Below are positions 45,785 through 54,354 of a stretch of 64,000 bases of DNA, in pieces (position 1 is the first letter of the stretch; each line of letters starts with the position of its first letter). Made by a program: the position numbers and the translations under genes. Source of the DNA: Leisingera sp. S132. GTDB taxonomy: Bacteria > Pseudomonadota > Alphaproteobacteria > Rhodobacterales > Rhodobacteraceae. The notes beneath the pieces were generated by a model. The model saw only the letters and a list, made by a program, of their open reading frames with translations, had not been told where the DNA came from and ran no database searches. The DNA lies in assembly GCF_025144465.1 (NCBI RefSeq), contig NZ_CP083553.1, positions 3,540,001-3,604,000 of the forward strand, written 5' to 3'.

Positions 45785-46681
45785 TCAGACGATCCGATGC
45801 CCGGCCGCGCGCAAGCAGCGGGCCAGTTCGGCAATATGGTCCGGGCCGACTTCGCAGCAGCCGCCGACGATAGTGGCGCCCTGGGCAACCCAGCCCATGG
45901 CAAATTCCGCGTAGGCCACGGGCCCCAGATCCTGACGCTGCTCCAGCGCGTCCACGGTTGGCGCATCCTTCAGGAAGCCCTCTGAAATCCGGGTAAAGCC
46001 GTTGGCATAGGCCCCGTATGGTTTGCCGAAGGTCTTCACGATTTCCAGGCCAGCACCGATGACCTCCGGACGCGAGCAATTGAGCAGAACCGCCTCCGGC
46101 TGGAATTCCTCAACCAGCGGCGCGAGGTCTGCCAGCGGCTCGCCGGAACGCAGCAGCGTTCCGTCTTCATCGCAAACCGAGGCTGCCAGCCACACCGGTT
46201 TGACTGTCCCGGCGCAGCCGAGCAAGGCGCCCCTGGCCTGTTTGACAGAGGACACAGTTTCGATCAGGAACAGATCAGCCTGCGACTCCAGCAGCTGAAC
46301 AAGCTCTGCATAGACCGGTGCGGCCTCCTGGTGCGGCGGGCAGATATCCGGGCGGTAAGAGGCAATCAGCGGACCCAGCGCAGCGGCGACACTGCCCGAG
46401 CCGTGGGCGTCCCGTGCAGCGGTTGCCTGTGCAGCGGCCTTGGCCAGCAATTCTTCGAAATGCCCCTCGATCCCGGCACGGGCCAAACGGTCGCGCAGCA
46501 CCGCATAGGTATTCGTGGTGGCAATTGTGGCCCCGGCAGCAAAGTAATCCGCGTGAATCCCGCCGACCACATCCGGCTTTTCGATCATCACGGAGGTTGA
46601 CCACAGCGGCGTCGCCCGGTCACCGGACCGTTTGACGACCTCCTGCCCGATCGAGCCGTCAAGAAGGATGATGTCTGTCAT
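45785..46681 (-). CDS. Homocysteine S-methyltransferase family protein (betaine-homocysteine type)
   Basis: A 298-residue zinc TIM barrel. The N-terminus ILLDGSIGQEVVKRSGD and TNTYAV are family landmarks. The zinc ligands are the Cys in LLNCSRPEV and the pair in VGGCCEVGP. In this context it probably transfers a methyl group from glycine betaine (or S-methylmethionine) to homocysteine, giving methionine and dimethylglycine for the nearby dehydrogenases. It overlaps the upstream oxidoreductase by four bases (ATGA). Confidence 0.87.
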   Translation of the reverse strand: MTDIILLDGSIGQEVVKRSGDRATPLWSTSVMIEKPDVVGGIHADYFAAGATIATTNTYAVLRDRLARAGIEGHFEELLAKAAAQATAARDAHGSGSVAAALGPLIASYRPDICPPHQEAAPVYAELVQLLESQADLFLIETVSSVKQARGALLGCAGTVKPVWLAASVCDEDGTLLRSGEPLADLAPLVEEFQPEAVLLNCSRPEVIGAGLEIVKTFGKPYGAYANGFTRISEGFLKDAPTVDALEQRQDLGPVAYAEFAMGWVAQGATIVGGCCEVGPDHIAELARCLRAAGHRIV

Positions 46682-47748
46682 GTGGCCTCCTGCGGGGGAA
46701 TCAGGACCAGTTTGCCCGGAAACGCCTTGCTCATGAAATCGGCTTGCGCCCGAGCGATGTCCTGCAGGGGGTAGGTTGCCGAGACCAAGGGGCGGATAGC
46801 GCCGGAATTGATCAGCTCCACCAGTTCGGCAAAGACCGTACGGGGGGAGAAGGTGCAGCCGTGGATAGTAATGTCGCGCAGGTAAATCTCGCGCAGGTCC
46901 GCTGTGACGATCGGGCCGGCAATGGCGCCGGAAACCGCGTAGTGCCCGCCGGGCCGCAGCGCCTGTATCAGCGCAGGCCAGGCCGGGCCGCCGACCACGT
47001 CGATGACGGCATCGAATCCGCCCGGTTCAGGGGAGTCCTCGCGGCCGATGATGCTGCCCGCCCCCATTGCGGTCACCGCCTCCGCCTTGGCGGGCGATGT
47101 CTGGCCGGTCACCTGCGCGCCGAGACGGGCCGCGAGCTGGACCGCAGCCAGCCCGACTCCGCCGGAAGCGCCAGTCACAAACACCCGCTGGCCACCGGAG
47201 ACACCGGCACGGTGCAGCAGGTTCCAGGCGGTTCCATAGGCACAGGGCATGGCCGCAATCTCGGTATCGGACAGTGGAGAAGCGCTGACGTCGAACAGCT
47301 CTGCCGCCTCCATCAGGCAGTATTGCGCGAAAGCGCCATCAAGCTCAGATCCGAGGGCAACAAAAGCCACCGGGTTGTCCGGCTGCGGCCGGGGAATATT
47401 GATCTGGCTGGTGACCCGCTGTCCGACGCGGATGGCACCGGTATCGGGTCCGGTCTGAACCACCAGGCCACACAGGTCGCCGCCTTGGATACGGGGAAAA
47501 CTCAGGGCGCCGCCCCAGCCGCCGGCCTCGACCTCTGCATCATCGCCGACCGCATCCGTGGCTCCCGTCACTTCTGACGAATACCAGCCGATCCGGGTGT
47601 TGATGTCGGTGTTGTTGACGCCTGCCGCCAGCACCTTGACCAGCACCTGCCCCGGTCCAGGGACCGGAACAGGAATATCTTCACGCCATTCGAGCGCATC
47701 CGGCCCGCCATGCCGGGTCAAACAGACCCCTTTCATCATCTGGGCCAT
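46678..47748 (-). CDS. Zinc-type medium-chain dehydrogenase / quinone oxidoreductase
   Basis: A 356-residue MDR-superfamily protein: GroES-like domain with GPGQVLVKVLAAGVNNTD, nucleotide-binding Rossmann motif VTGASGGVGLAAVQLA, and CGLVV in the mid-part. AGGAGG eight bases before the ATG at 47748 fixes the start, although the frame opens at 47769. Its role in the locus is unclear; it may handle an aldehyde or act as an electron carrier partner. Confidence 0.83.
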   Translation of the reverse strand: MAQMMKGVCLTRHGGPDALEWREDIPVPVPGPGQVLVKVLAAGVNNTDINTRIGWYSSEVTGATDAVGDDAEVEAGGWGGALSFPRIQGGDLCGLVVQTGPDTGAIRVGQRVTSQINIPRPQPDNPVAFVALGSELDGAFAQYCLMEAAELFDVSASPLSDTEIAAMPCAYGTAWNLLHRAGVSGGQRVFVTGASGGVGLAAVQLAARLGAQVTGQTSPAKAEAVTAMGAGSIIGREDSPEPGGFDAVIDVVGGPAWPALIQALRPGGHYAVSGAIAGPIVTADLREIYLRDITIHGCTFSPRTVFAELVELINSGAIRPLVSATYPLQDIARAQADFMSKAFPGKLVLIPPQEAT

Positions 47749-47793
47749 CGCTGAAGCCTCCTGAAACAAGCGTGACGGGCGGACCCTAGCACA

Positions 47794-50241
47794 TCAGGCG
47801 CGCAGGCGCTCGTTGGCCGGATCCCACAGCGGTTCGTCTTTCTGAACCACCGCGCGGCACTTCTCACCGTAGATCTCGACCTCCAGCTCGGTGCCTGGCA
47901 CCGCCAGATCGCTGCGCACCATCCCCAGCGCGATGGAGGCGTTCACACGGTAGCCCCAGTCGCCCGAAGTGGTCTCGCCCACGATCGCGCCATCCTTCCA
48001 GATGCAGGACATGTAGGGCGCGTCTGCGTCGCCAGCCTCGACGATCAGGGTCACAAAGGACTTCTTCGCGCCCTGCTGCTTTTCGTTCTGGATGGCAGCC
48101 TTGCCCGGGAAGTCCTGAGGCTTGTCCAGTTTGACGAACCGCTCCAGCCCGCCTTCAAGCAGCGAGTAGTCGGTGCTGAGGTCGCCCTTCCAGGTGCGGT
48201 AGCCCTTTTCGATGCGCAGGGAGTTCAGCGCATACATGCCGAAAGGCTTGGCGCCGCCTGCCAGCAGAGCGTCGTAGATTGCCGGCTGGTGCTCGTTGGC
48301 GCAGTGCACCTCCCAGCCCAGTTCGCCTGCATAGGACACCCGCGCGAGGAAGGCGGGCTTGCCCGATACGGTGGCTTCCTGGTGAGTGAGCCAGCCCAGG
48401 GACAGATCGGCCTCGGACAGCGAGGCAAACAACTCCCGCGATTTCGGACCGGTGACAATCATGGTCGCGAACTCGGTGGTATGGTCGGTCAGGGTCAGCC
48501 CTGCGGGCAGCGCCTTCTTCAGGATTTCGAAGTCGTGCCACTGGGCCGAACCTGCGGTGATCATGGTGAAGTGGTCTTCGCCATGCCGGACACAGGACAT
48601 TTCAGTCAGGATGCGGCCGCGGTCGTCCGAGACGTAGACCAGGTTCATTCGGCCCACTTTGGGCAATCCGCCGGTGATTTGGCCGCGCAGGAATTCGGCC
48701 GCGCCTTCGCCGCTCAGGTTGAAGCGGGAGAAGCCCGGCAGGTCCAGCACGCCGACGCCGTCGCGGACCGCTTCGCACTCTTCCTTGATGCGCTGCTGCC
48801 ACGGGCCGGAGCGGCCCCAGGTGTGGGTTGCTTCCTCGGAGGTGTCGTCGCCGTCCTTGGCAAACCAATTGGCACGCTCCCAGCCATTATAGGCGCCCAT
48901 CACACCGCCCAGCGCCTTGATGCGGCTGTGAACCTGGCTGACTTTCTTGTCGCGTGCAGCCGGCCATTCGTGGTGCGGGAAGTGCATGGCGTATTCGTTG
49001 CCGTAGACTTCCATGCCTTTCTGATCACAGTAATCCTGGTCGGTATAGTCGGTGTAGCGGCGCGGATCGACCGCCCACATGTCCCATTCGGTGTGGCCGT
49101 CGACGATCCATTCCGCCAGCACCTTGCCGGCGCCGCCGCCCTGGGCGATGCCGAAGGTAAAGACGCAGGCCTCGAACGCGTTGTCCACGCCCGGCATCGG
49201 GCCGATCAGCGGCAGGCCGTCGGGGGCGTAGGGGATCGGGCCATTGATCACGCTGGACACGCCGGAGGAGGCCATCAGCGGCACCCGCTCCATCGCGTCG
49301 GTCACGATGTCCTCGATCCGGTCCAGGTCGTCCGACCACAGCTGGAACGAGAAGTCGTCCGGCATCTGGTCGTCTTCGGTCAACCAGTGGCCTTTGCAAT
49401 TCGGCTCGTAGGGGCCGAGGTTGTAGCCGTTCTTCTCCTGGCGCAGGTAATAGGAGACATCCACGTCGCGGATCAGCGGCAGCTTTTTACCGGTTTCCTT
49501 GGTGTGCGCTTCGATCTCCGGGATCTGCTCGGTCAGCAGATACTGGTGCGACATCACCATCATTGGCACAGTGCGGCCGCCATAGGGCTTAAACCACTCC
49601 CCCACCCGCTGGGCATAATAGCCGGCGGCATTCACCACATAGTCGCATTCGATATCGCCCTTCTCGGTGTGCACGATCCAGGTCTTGCCTTCCTTCTGAG
49701 TGACACCGGTTGCCGGGCAGAAACGGATGATCCTTGCGCCCAAATCGCGGGCGCCCTTGGCCAGCGCCTGCGTCACCTGAGCCGGATCGATGTCGCCGTC
49801 AGACGGATCCCACAGCACCCCTTCCAGATCGTGGGTCTCGAGGAACGGATAGTTCTCCTTGGCCTGTTCCGGGGTCCAGATTTCCATCCCGATGCCCTGG
49901 TAACGGCCCATGGAGCAGGCACGTTCAAATTCCTGCATCCGCTCTTTGGTATGCGCCAGACGGATCGAACCGGTCTGGTGGTAGTTCATCGGATAGTCGA
50001 CCTCCTCGCCGAGGCGGGAATAAAGTTCGGTCGAGTAGCGCTGCATGTTCATGATCGACCAGGAGGTCGAGAAAGTCGGGACATTGCCTGCCGCGTGCCA
50101 GGTCGAGCCGGCCGTCAGCTCGTTTTTCTCCAGCAGAACACAATCGGTCCAGCCCTTCTTGGCCAGATGATAAAGCGACGAGCAGCCGATGACGCCGCCG
50201 CCGATGATGACCACGCGGGCCTTAGTTGGAAAATCAGACAT
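47794..50241 (-). CDS. FAD-GcvT fusion dehydrogenase (dimethylglycine / sarcosine dehydrogenase type), second paralogue
   Basis: An 815-residue paralogue of the protein at 42219-44669 with the same order of domains: DAO flavin domain (ARVVIIGGGVIGCSSLYHLAKKG, TAGSTWHAAGNVP), FAO_M, and GcvT (VSYAGELGWEVHCANE, SLRIEKGYRTWKGD). Sequence outside the motifs differs clearly, so the two probably act on successive substrates such as dimethylglycine and sarcosine, though which is which is unknown. It lies 15 bases downstream of a GFA protein gene in one transcription unit. Confidence 0.88.
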   Translation of the reverse strand: MSDFPTKARVVIIGGGVIGCSSLYHLAKKGWTDCVLLEKNELTAGSTWHAAGNVPTFSTSWSIMNMQRYSTELYSRLGEEVDYPMNYHQTGSIRLAHTKERMQEFERACSMGRYQGIGMEIWTPEQAKENYPFLETHDLEGVLWDPSDGDIDPAQVTQALAKGARDLGARIIRFCPATGVTQKEGKTWIVHTEKGDIECDYVVNAAGYYAQRVGEWFKPYGGRTVPMMVMSHQYLLTEQIPEIEAHTKETGKKLPLIRDVDVSYYLRQEKNGYNLGPYEPNCKGHWLTEDDQMPDDFSFQLWSDDLDRIEDIVTDAMERVPLMASSGVSSVINGPIPYAPDGLPLIGPMPGVDNAFEACVFTFGIAQGGGAGKVLAEWIVDGHTEWDMWAVDPRRYTDYTDQDYCDQKGMEVYGNEYAMHFPHHEWPAARDKKVSQVHSRIKALGGVMGAYNGWERANWFAKDGDDTSEEATHTWGRSGPWQQRIKEECEAVRDGVGVLDLPGFSRFNLSGEGAAEFLRGQITGGLPKVGRMNLVYVSDDRGRILTEMSCVRHGEDHFTMITAGSAQWHDFEILKKALPAGLTLTDHTTEFATMIVTGPKSRELFASLSEADLSLGWLTHQEATVSGKPAFLARVSYAGELGWEVHCANEHQPAIYDALLAGGAKPFGMYALNSLRIEKGYRTWKGDLSTDYSLLEGGLERFVKLDKPQDFPGKAAIQNEKQQGAKKSFVTLIVEAGDADAPYMSCIWKDGAIVGETTSGDWGYRVNASIALGMVRSDLAVPGTELEVEIYGEKCRAVVQKDEPLWDPANERLRA

Positions 50242-50256
50242 GTTCGCTCCCTAGTC

Positions 50257-50628
50257 TCAGTCTTCTTGCGGCACGCCGTCCGCAATCCGGTAGTAGTCGC
50301 CCTTGGAGGCGGTAAAGATGTGCTTTTCGACGCTGAGACCGGTGTTCCCGTCGACAGCGCCCAAAGCGAAACTGGTGCTGTCTTCCCCCGCCGCCTTCCA
50401 GAACAGGAAGGAGCCGCAGCGCAGGCAGCTGCCACGTTTGGCCTGCGGCGTTGCCTCGAACCAGCTCACCGGACCGGTGATGGCAATCTCCTCGTCGCGC
50501 ACCTGCGCAGAGGCCCAGATGCCGCCCGACTGCTTGCGGCACTGGCTGCAATGGCACATCGAGGCATTCTGCGGCTTGGCAGCGGTTTCAAAACGGATGT
50601 CGCCGCAAAGACAGGATCCTTTGATCAT
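50257..50628 (-). CDS. GFA family protein (glutathione-dependent formaldehyde-activating / CENP-V fold)
   Basis: A 123-residue zinc-binding protein with the family cysteines GSCLCGDIRF, MCHCSQCRK and SCLRCGSFLFW. The first described member was proposed to join glutathione and formaldehyde, although many members have other roles. Next to demethylating dehydrogenases that can release formaldehyde, a detoxification role is attractive but unproven. Confidence 0.85.
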   Translation of the reverse strand: MIKGSCLCGDIRFETAAKPQNASMCHCSQCRKQSGGIWASAQVRDEEIAITGPVSWFEATPQAKRGSCLRCGSFLFWKAAGEDSTSFALGAVDGNTGLSVEKHIFTASKGDYYRIADGVPQED

Positions 50629-50637
50629 CGTTTCCTC

Positions 50638-51207
50638 CTAGTAGACCGGCGGGGCGATCACCCAGACGGCCACTGCGGGCTCGTCGTACGGGTTCGACCA
50701 TTGATACGGCTCATGCTTGATCCGGAAGCTGTCGCCGGGACCAACGGTGAAGCTTCGGTTGCCGATCAGCAGATCCAGCCTGCCCGAAATCATGTAGCCG
50801 ACCTCCTGCGTCGGCCGGTTCGCCGGCGTCTGCATCTTCGAACGGGGACGGAAAGTGGAATGCACCATCTCGAAATCGTCGGTCAGGTCGGGGGACAGCA
50901 GCTCTTCGATCAGACCCTCCTCGCCGGACCCCATCGGGCGCCGGGAGCCGGCGCGCACAACATAGCCATGCTCTTCCGCCGGGGCGCCGACATTGGCAAA
51001 CAGCATCGACATCGGCACCCCCAGCGCCTCGGCAATCTGACGCAGGTCGGAAATCGAGGGTTCGGACATGTCGCGCTCAACTTGGCTCAGCCAGCCGACC
51101 GAGCGGTTCAGCATCGCGGCAATGTCCGACAGCGTCAGCCCGCGCGCCTTGCGCAAGGCCCTGATGTCCGCCCCCAGTGTCGCCGCTGCCACCGTCTGAT
51201 CGTTCAC
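50638..51207 (-). CDS. XRE-family regulator with C-terminal cupin
   Basis: A 189-residue regulator: an XRE helix-turn-helix (about residues 12-66; GLTLSDIAAMLNRSVGWLSQVERDMSEPSI) and a cupin sensor domain (about 110-185). Regulators of this build often control polyamine or N-methylated amine catabolism. It is first in the unit with the GFA and dehydrogenase genes. Three TTTCACGA-type half-sites lie 38-85 bases upstream of its start. Confidence 0.9.
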   Translation of the reverse strand: MNDQTVAAATLGADIRALRKARGLTLSDIAAMLNRSVGWLSQVERDMSEPSISDLRQIAEALGVPMSMLFANVGAPAEEHGYVVRAGSRRPMGSGEEGLIEELLSPDLTDDFEMVHSTFRPRSKMQTPANRPTQEVGYMISGRLDLLIGNRSFTVGPGDSFRIKHEPYQWSNPYDEPAVAVWVIAPPVY

Positions 51208-51244
51208 CGGCCCTCTCCCCCTTCCATGAAAAAATCTCCTCGTT

Positions 51245-51292
51245 TTTCACGATGAACCGAGTTCGTGAAATTTCCAAGCATTTTTTCACGAA
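51245..51292. promoter_or_regulatory. Inverted and direct TTTCACGA half-sites upstream of the XRE-cupin gene
   Basis: TTTCACGA at 51245-51252 and TTCGTGAAA at 51262-51270 form an inverted pair with a nine-base spacer. A third copy, TTTCACGAA, lies at 51284-51292. Location and symmetry suggest an operator for the adjacent XRE-cupin protein. Confidence 0.6.
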
Positions 51293-51406
51293 CCGGAAAG
51301 ATGCCATGAAAAAACCCAGCACCTTCAGGCGCCGGGCGGCATTTTTCTGGTCTGCAGCCCCTTAGGGTAAGGCCCAGAGGCCGGGCGCAAAGCCCCAGGC
51401 AGCGAA

Positions 51407-51862
51407 TCAGCCGCGGCTGAACACCTGCCGCAGAATTGCCTCCAGCTGGTCTGCGTCTTCCTGAGTGAAGGCATCCGGCTGGTCGCTGTCGATGTCAAAC
51501 ACCCCGATCAGATCCCCGGCGCCGTTCCAAACCGGGAGCACCAGTTCCGAGCGGGTGGAGGAGGCGCATGCGATATGGCCCGGGAAAGCATCGACATCCG
51601 GCACCAGCTGCACCTCCCCGGTACGCGCAGCGGCGCCGCAAACGCCGCGGGAGAACGGGATCTGCAGGCAGCCATGGCCGCCCTGATAAGGCCCGATCTT
51701 CAGCAGCTCCGGCGCCACGGCGCGGTAAAAGCCGGTCCAGTTGAATCGGCCGTCCGCGTGGTGGACCTCGCAGGCCACAGTGGCCATCAGCGCCACCTGA
51801 TCCGTTTCGCCTTCGGTCAGCGCTGCGATGGTCTTTGCCAGGGTTTCGTAATCAACCTGCAT
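51407..51862 (-). CDS. Free methionine-(R)-sulfoxide reductase (GAF domain)
   Basis: A 151-residue single GAF protein of the fRMsr family. The family cysteines are visible in GHGCLQIPF, SRGVCGAAAR and HIACASSTRSELVLP. It reduces free methionine-R-sulfoxide. A GGAG upstream of the ATG at 51862 sets the start. Confidence 0.87.
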   Translation of the reverse strand: MQVDYETLAKTIAALTEGETDQVALMATVACEVHHADGRFNWTGFYRAVAPELLKIGPYQGGHGCLQIPFSRGVCGAAARTGEVQLVPDVDAFPGHIACASSTRSELVLPVWNGAGDLIGVFDIDSDQPDAFTQEDADQLEAILRQVFSRG

Positions 51863-51955
51863 GTGCAGCTCTCCTGAAACGTATTGAGGGGGCTGTCTGC
51901 CCCCTCTTGACCTCGCGGTCAATTCACCCCCGAGAGTATTTTGCAAAGGTGAAGA

Positions 51956-53128
51956 TCACACCCGCTCGATGGCGATCGCCGTGCCTTCGCCGCCGCCGAT
52001 GCAAATCGCGGCCACGCCGCGTTTCAGGCCGCGCTTTTCCAGCGCGTTCAGAAGGGTGACCATGATCCGCGCACCGGAGGCGCCGATCGGATGGCCCAGC
52101 GCGCAGGCGCCGCCGTTCACGTTCACCTTGTCGCGCGAGATGCCCATTTCATGCATGAAGGCCATCGGCACCACGGCAAAGGCCTCGTTCACTTCCCACA
52201 GATCAACATCCCCGACTGTCCAGCCGATGGACTTGAGCAGTTTCCGGGCGGCTGGCACAGGGGCGGTGGTGAACCAGCCCGGCGCCTGGGCGTGGCTGGC
52301 GTGGCCCAGGATGCGGGCGCGGACCTTCAGGCCTTTTGTCTCGGCGATTTCAGCAGAGGCCAGCACCAACGCCGCGGCTCCATCGGAAATGGAAGACGCA
52401 TTGGCCGCGGTCACAGTGCCATCCTTGCGGAAAGCGGGTTTCAGCGTCGGGATCTTTTCCGGGCACGCCGATTTCGGCTGCTCATCCGCATCCGTCACCA
52501 CTTCGCCCTTGCGGGTCTTCACGGTCACGGGCGCAATTTCACCGTCAAAGGCGCCGCTCTCCTGCGCTTCCAGCGCGTTGGACAACGACTTCAGAGCATA
52601 TTCATCCTGGGCTTCGCGGGTGAACTGGTACTTTTCGGCGCAGTCCTCGGCAAAGGTGCCCATCAGGCGCCCCTTGTCATAAGCGTCTTCCAGCCCATCC
52701 AGGAACATGTGGTCGACCACCTGGCCGTGGCCGATCCGGGCGCCGCCGCGCATTTTGGGCAGTATGTAGGGCGCGTTGGTCATGCTCTCCATACCGCCGG
52801 CGACCATCGTCTCCGCATGGCCCAGCGCAATCTGATCGAAGGCGATCATCGCCGCCTTCATGCCGGAACCGCACATCTTGTTCAGCGTGGTGGCCGGAAC
52901 ATCCTCGCCCAGTCCCGCAGCAAATCCCGCCTGCCGTGCAGGCGCCTGACCCTGGCCTGCAGGCAGCACACAGCCCATCAGCACTTCATCCACGGTGGCA
53001 GTTCCAGCCCCTTCCAGGGCCGCACGGATCGCAGCACCGCCAAGTTCCGCAGCCGTCACGCCGTCATACATGCCCTGGAACCCGCCCATGGGTGTCCGGG
53101 CCGCTCCGGCGATAACAACATCTTTCAT
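51956..53128 (-). CDS. Acetyl-CoA acetyltransferase (thiolase II)
   Basis: A 390-residue thiolase. The nucleophile is C86 in TLNKMCGSGMKA, and the C-terminal active-site block NVNGGACALGHPIGASGARI is intact. It catalyses reversible condensation of two acyl-CoA units (acetoacetyl-CoA level, for ketone body or polyhydroxybutyrate metabolism). The start at 53128 follows GAGGAAAA. No reductase or synthase gene is adjacent to settle the pathway. Confidence 0.92.
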   Translation of the reverse strand: MKDVVIAGAARTPMGGFQGMYDGVTAAELGGAAIRAALEGAGTATVDEVLMGCVLPAGQGQAPARQAGFAAGLGEDVPATTLNKMCGSGMKAAMIAFDQIALGHAETMVAGGMESMTNAPYILPKMRGGARIGHGQVVDHMFLDGLEDAYDKGRLMGTFAEDCAEKYQFTREAQDEYALKSLSNALEAQESGAFDGEIAPVTVKTRKGEVVTDADEQPKSACPEKIPTLKPAFRKDGTVTAANASSISDGAAALVLASAEIAETKGLKVRARILGHASHAQAPGWFTTAPVPAARKLLKSIGWTVGDVDLWEVNEAFAVVPMAFMHEMGISRDKVNVNGGACALGHPIGASGARIMVTLLNALEKRGLKRGVAAICIGGGEGTAIAIERV

Positions 53129-53223
53129 GCAATTTTCCTCCAATCGTCGAAATTATACCTACAGAAAAGTAAGCTTTGCGGTCTAGAGTGCTGTCTAATG
53201 ACGTTACATCCCGGGGGATCAAA

Positions 53224-53568
53224 ATGAGCCTGACGACCACCATGACGGACGGTGCACAGATCGTCAAAGTCAATGCCGAACGCATTGATGCCGCCATGGC
53301 TATCCAGTTCAAGGAAGACATGCGCACGGAAACCGAAGCCGGACCAGAGCGCGTCATTCTGGATCTGTCCGAGGTGCAGTTTATTGATTCCAGCGGGCTT
53401 GGCGCGATTGTCGCGGCCATGAAACAGCTGGGCGGCAGCCGCAGGCTGGACCTGGCCGGCCTGACCCCAATGGTGGAGAAGGTTTTCCGGCTGACCCGTA
53501 TGGACACGATCTTCGACCTCTACAGTTCGCTGAGTGAAGCAACCGCCCCTGCCAGCGCAAACTCTTGA
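53224..53568 (+). CDS. STAS-domain anti-sigma factor antagonist (RsbV-like)
   Basis: A 114-residue STAS protein; the phosphorylatable serine is in VQFIDSSGLGAIVAAMKQLG. It is the partner of the ATP-binding protein encoded next, whose TTG start overlaps its stop. Together they form a partner-switching pair, but no sigma factor or phosphatase gene is near. Confidence 0.88.
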   Translation: MSLTTTMTDGAQIVKVNAERIDAAMAIQFKEDMRTETEAGPERVILDLSEVQFIDSSGLGAIVAAMKQLGGSRRLDLAGLTPMVEKVFRLTRMDTIFDLYSSLSEATAPASANS

Positions 53569-54053
53569 AGACGACTGCGCTGGCGGCGCAAAGCGAGAAA
53601 TTGATGGTAAGAACCTTTGCCTGCTCGTTCACGGCCACTAATCTGGATGCCCGATCCGGCGTCTCATCCGTTGTGGACCGGCTGCGGACCCTGGGAATTC
53701 CAGCGGCCCGAGCGGACGAAGTGCAAATCGCGCTGACCGAGGCTGTCAACAACGTGGTCGAGCACGCGTATGCGGAGAATGACCCTGGGGATGTCCGAAT
53801 ACAGGCAAAACTCTCTCCAGAACACTTATGGGTCAGCATTCAGGACGCTGGTGCCCCCTACCCGAACGGAGAACTGCCAGAAGGCAAGCCTGCTGACGTC
53901 AATGTTCCTGCCAAAAATTTGCCTGAAGGCGGGTTTGGCTGGTTCCTGATCCGGGAACTCGCGAGTCAGGTTCAATATGAGCGTTCCGAAGGCAGCAACA
54001 ACCTGACACTCTGTTTTGAGATCCAAGTCACCAGCCCTTCGGCTGAAGCCTGA
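53565..54053 (+). CDS. Serine-protein kinase / anti-sigma factor (RsbW-like HATPase)
   Basis: A 162-residue HATPase_c protein with EVQIALTEAVNNVVEHAY (N box) and GGFGWFLIRELASQVQY (G2-type). TTG at 53565 is coupled to the STAS stop; an internal ATG at 53604 (MVRTFACSF) is an alternative start that keeps the whole domain. It probably phosphorylates the STAS partner. Confidence 0.85.
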   Translation: MKTTALAAQSEKLMVRTFACSFTATNLDARSGVSSVVDRLRTLGIPAARADEVQIALTEAVNNVVEHAYAENDPGDVRIQAKLSPEHLWVSIQDAGAPYPNGELPEGKPADVNVPAKNLPEGGFGWFLIRELASQVQYERSEGSNNLTLCFEIQVTSPSAEA

Positions 54054-54354
54054 GACAGATTTGGCGGACATCCCAGCTGAGTAGGCGCAACTTTAACGCT
54101 TTGCCACAATCACGCCGCATTCCCGGCCCACCGCAGCCCAATAGATATGCGAAACCTTACCTGTAGCTGAAACGAGCTTCCCCTGGTGCCGTGCGTTCTT
54201 GCCCCCACCAGAGCACGGCACCGGGGACACCTCTATACAGCCTTCGCCTCTCCCTTACCTATGTGACGCACCGTCTGCTTTGTGCTGGTTGCAATTTGAT
54301 TTGCCTTCAGGCGGGTCATCTCTAGGCTTGGCGTGTCAAAACGGAAAGTGAGCC
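54054..54354. other. 301-bp gap with a long-stem hairpin upstream of ggt
   Basis: No gene was recognised. At 54181-54227 a hairpin pairs GGTGCCGTGC with GCACGGCACC over an 18-base loop, extended by CCCC/GGGG with one bulged T. It may terminate the RsbV/RsbW-like transcript or be part of a leader of ggt. The remainder shows no feature. Confidence 0.5.

Noticed and set aside
42219-50241. DMSP demethylase (DmdA) as identity of the GcvT-containing genes
   Set aside because: DmdA is a stand-alone GcvT-fold enzyme of about 360-370 residues. Both proteins here are ~815-residue FAD-GcvT fusions.
48289-51255. 988-codon open frame on the plus strand opposite the dehydrogenase, GFA and XRE genes
   Set aside because: It is antisense to three well-supported genes, has an Arg/His/Ala-rich composition typical of GC-rich shadow frames, and no recognisable domain.
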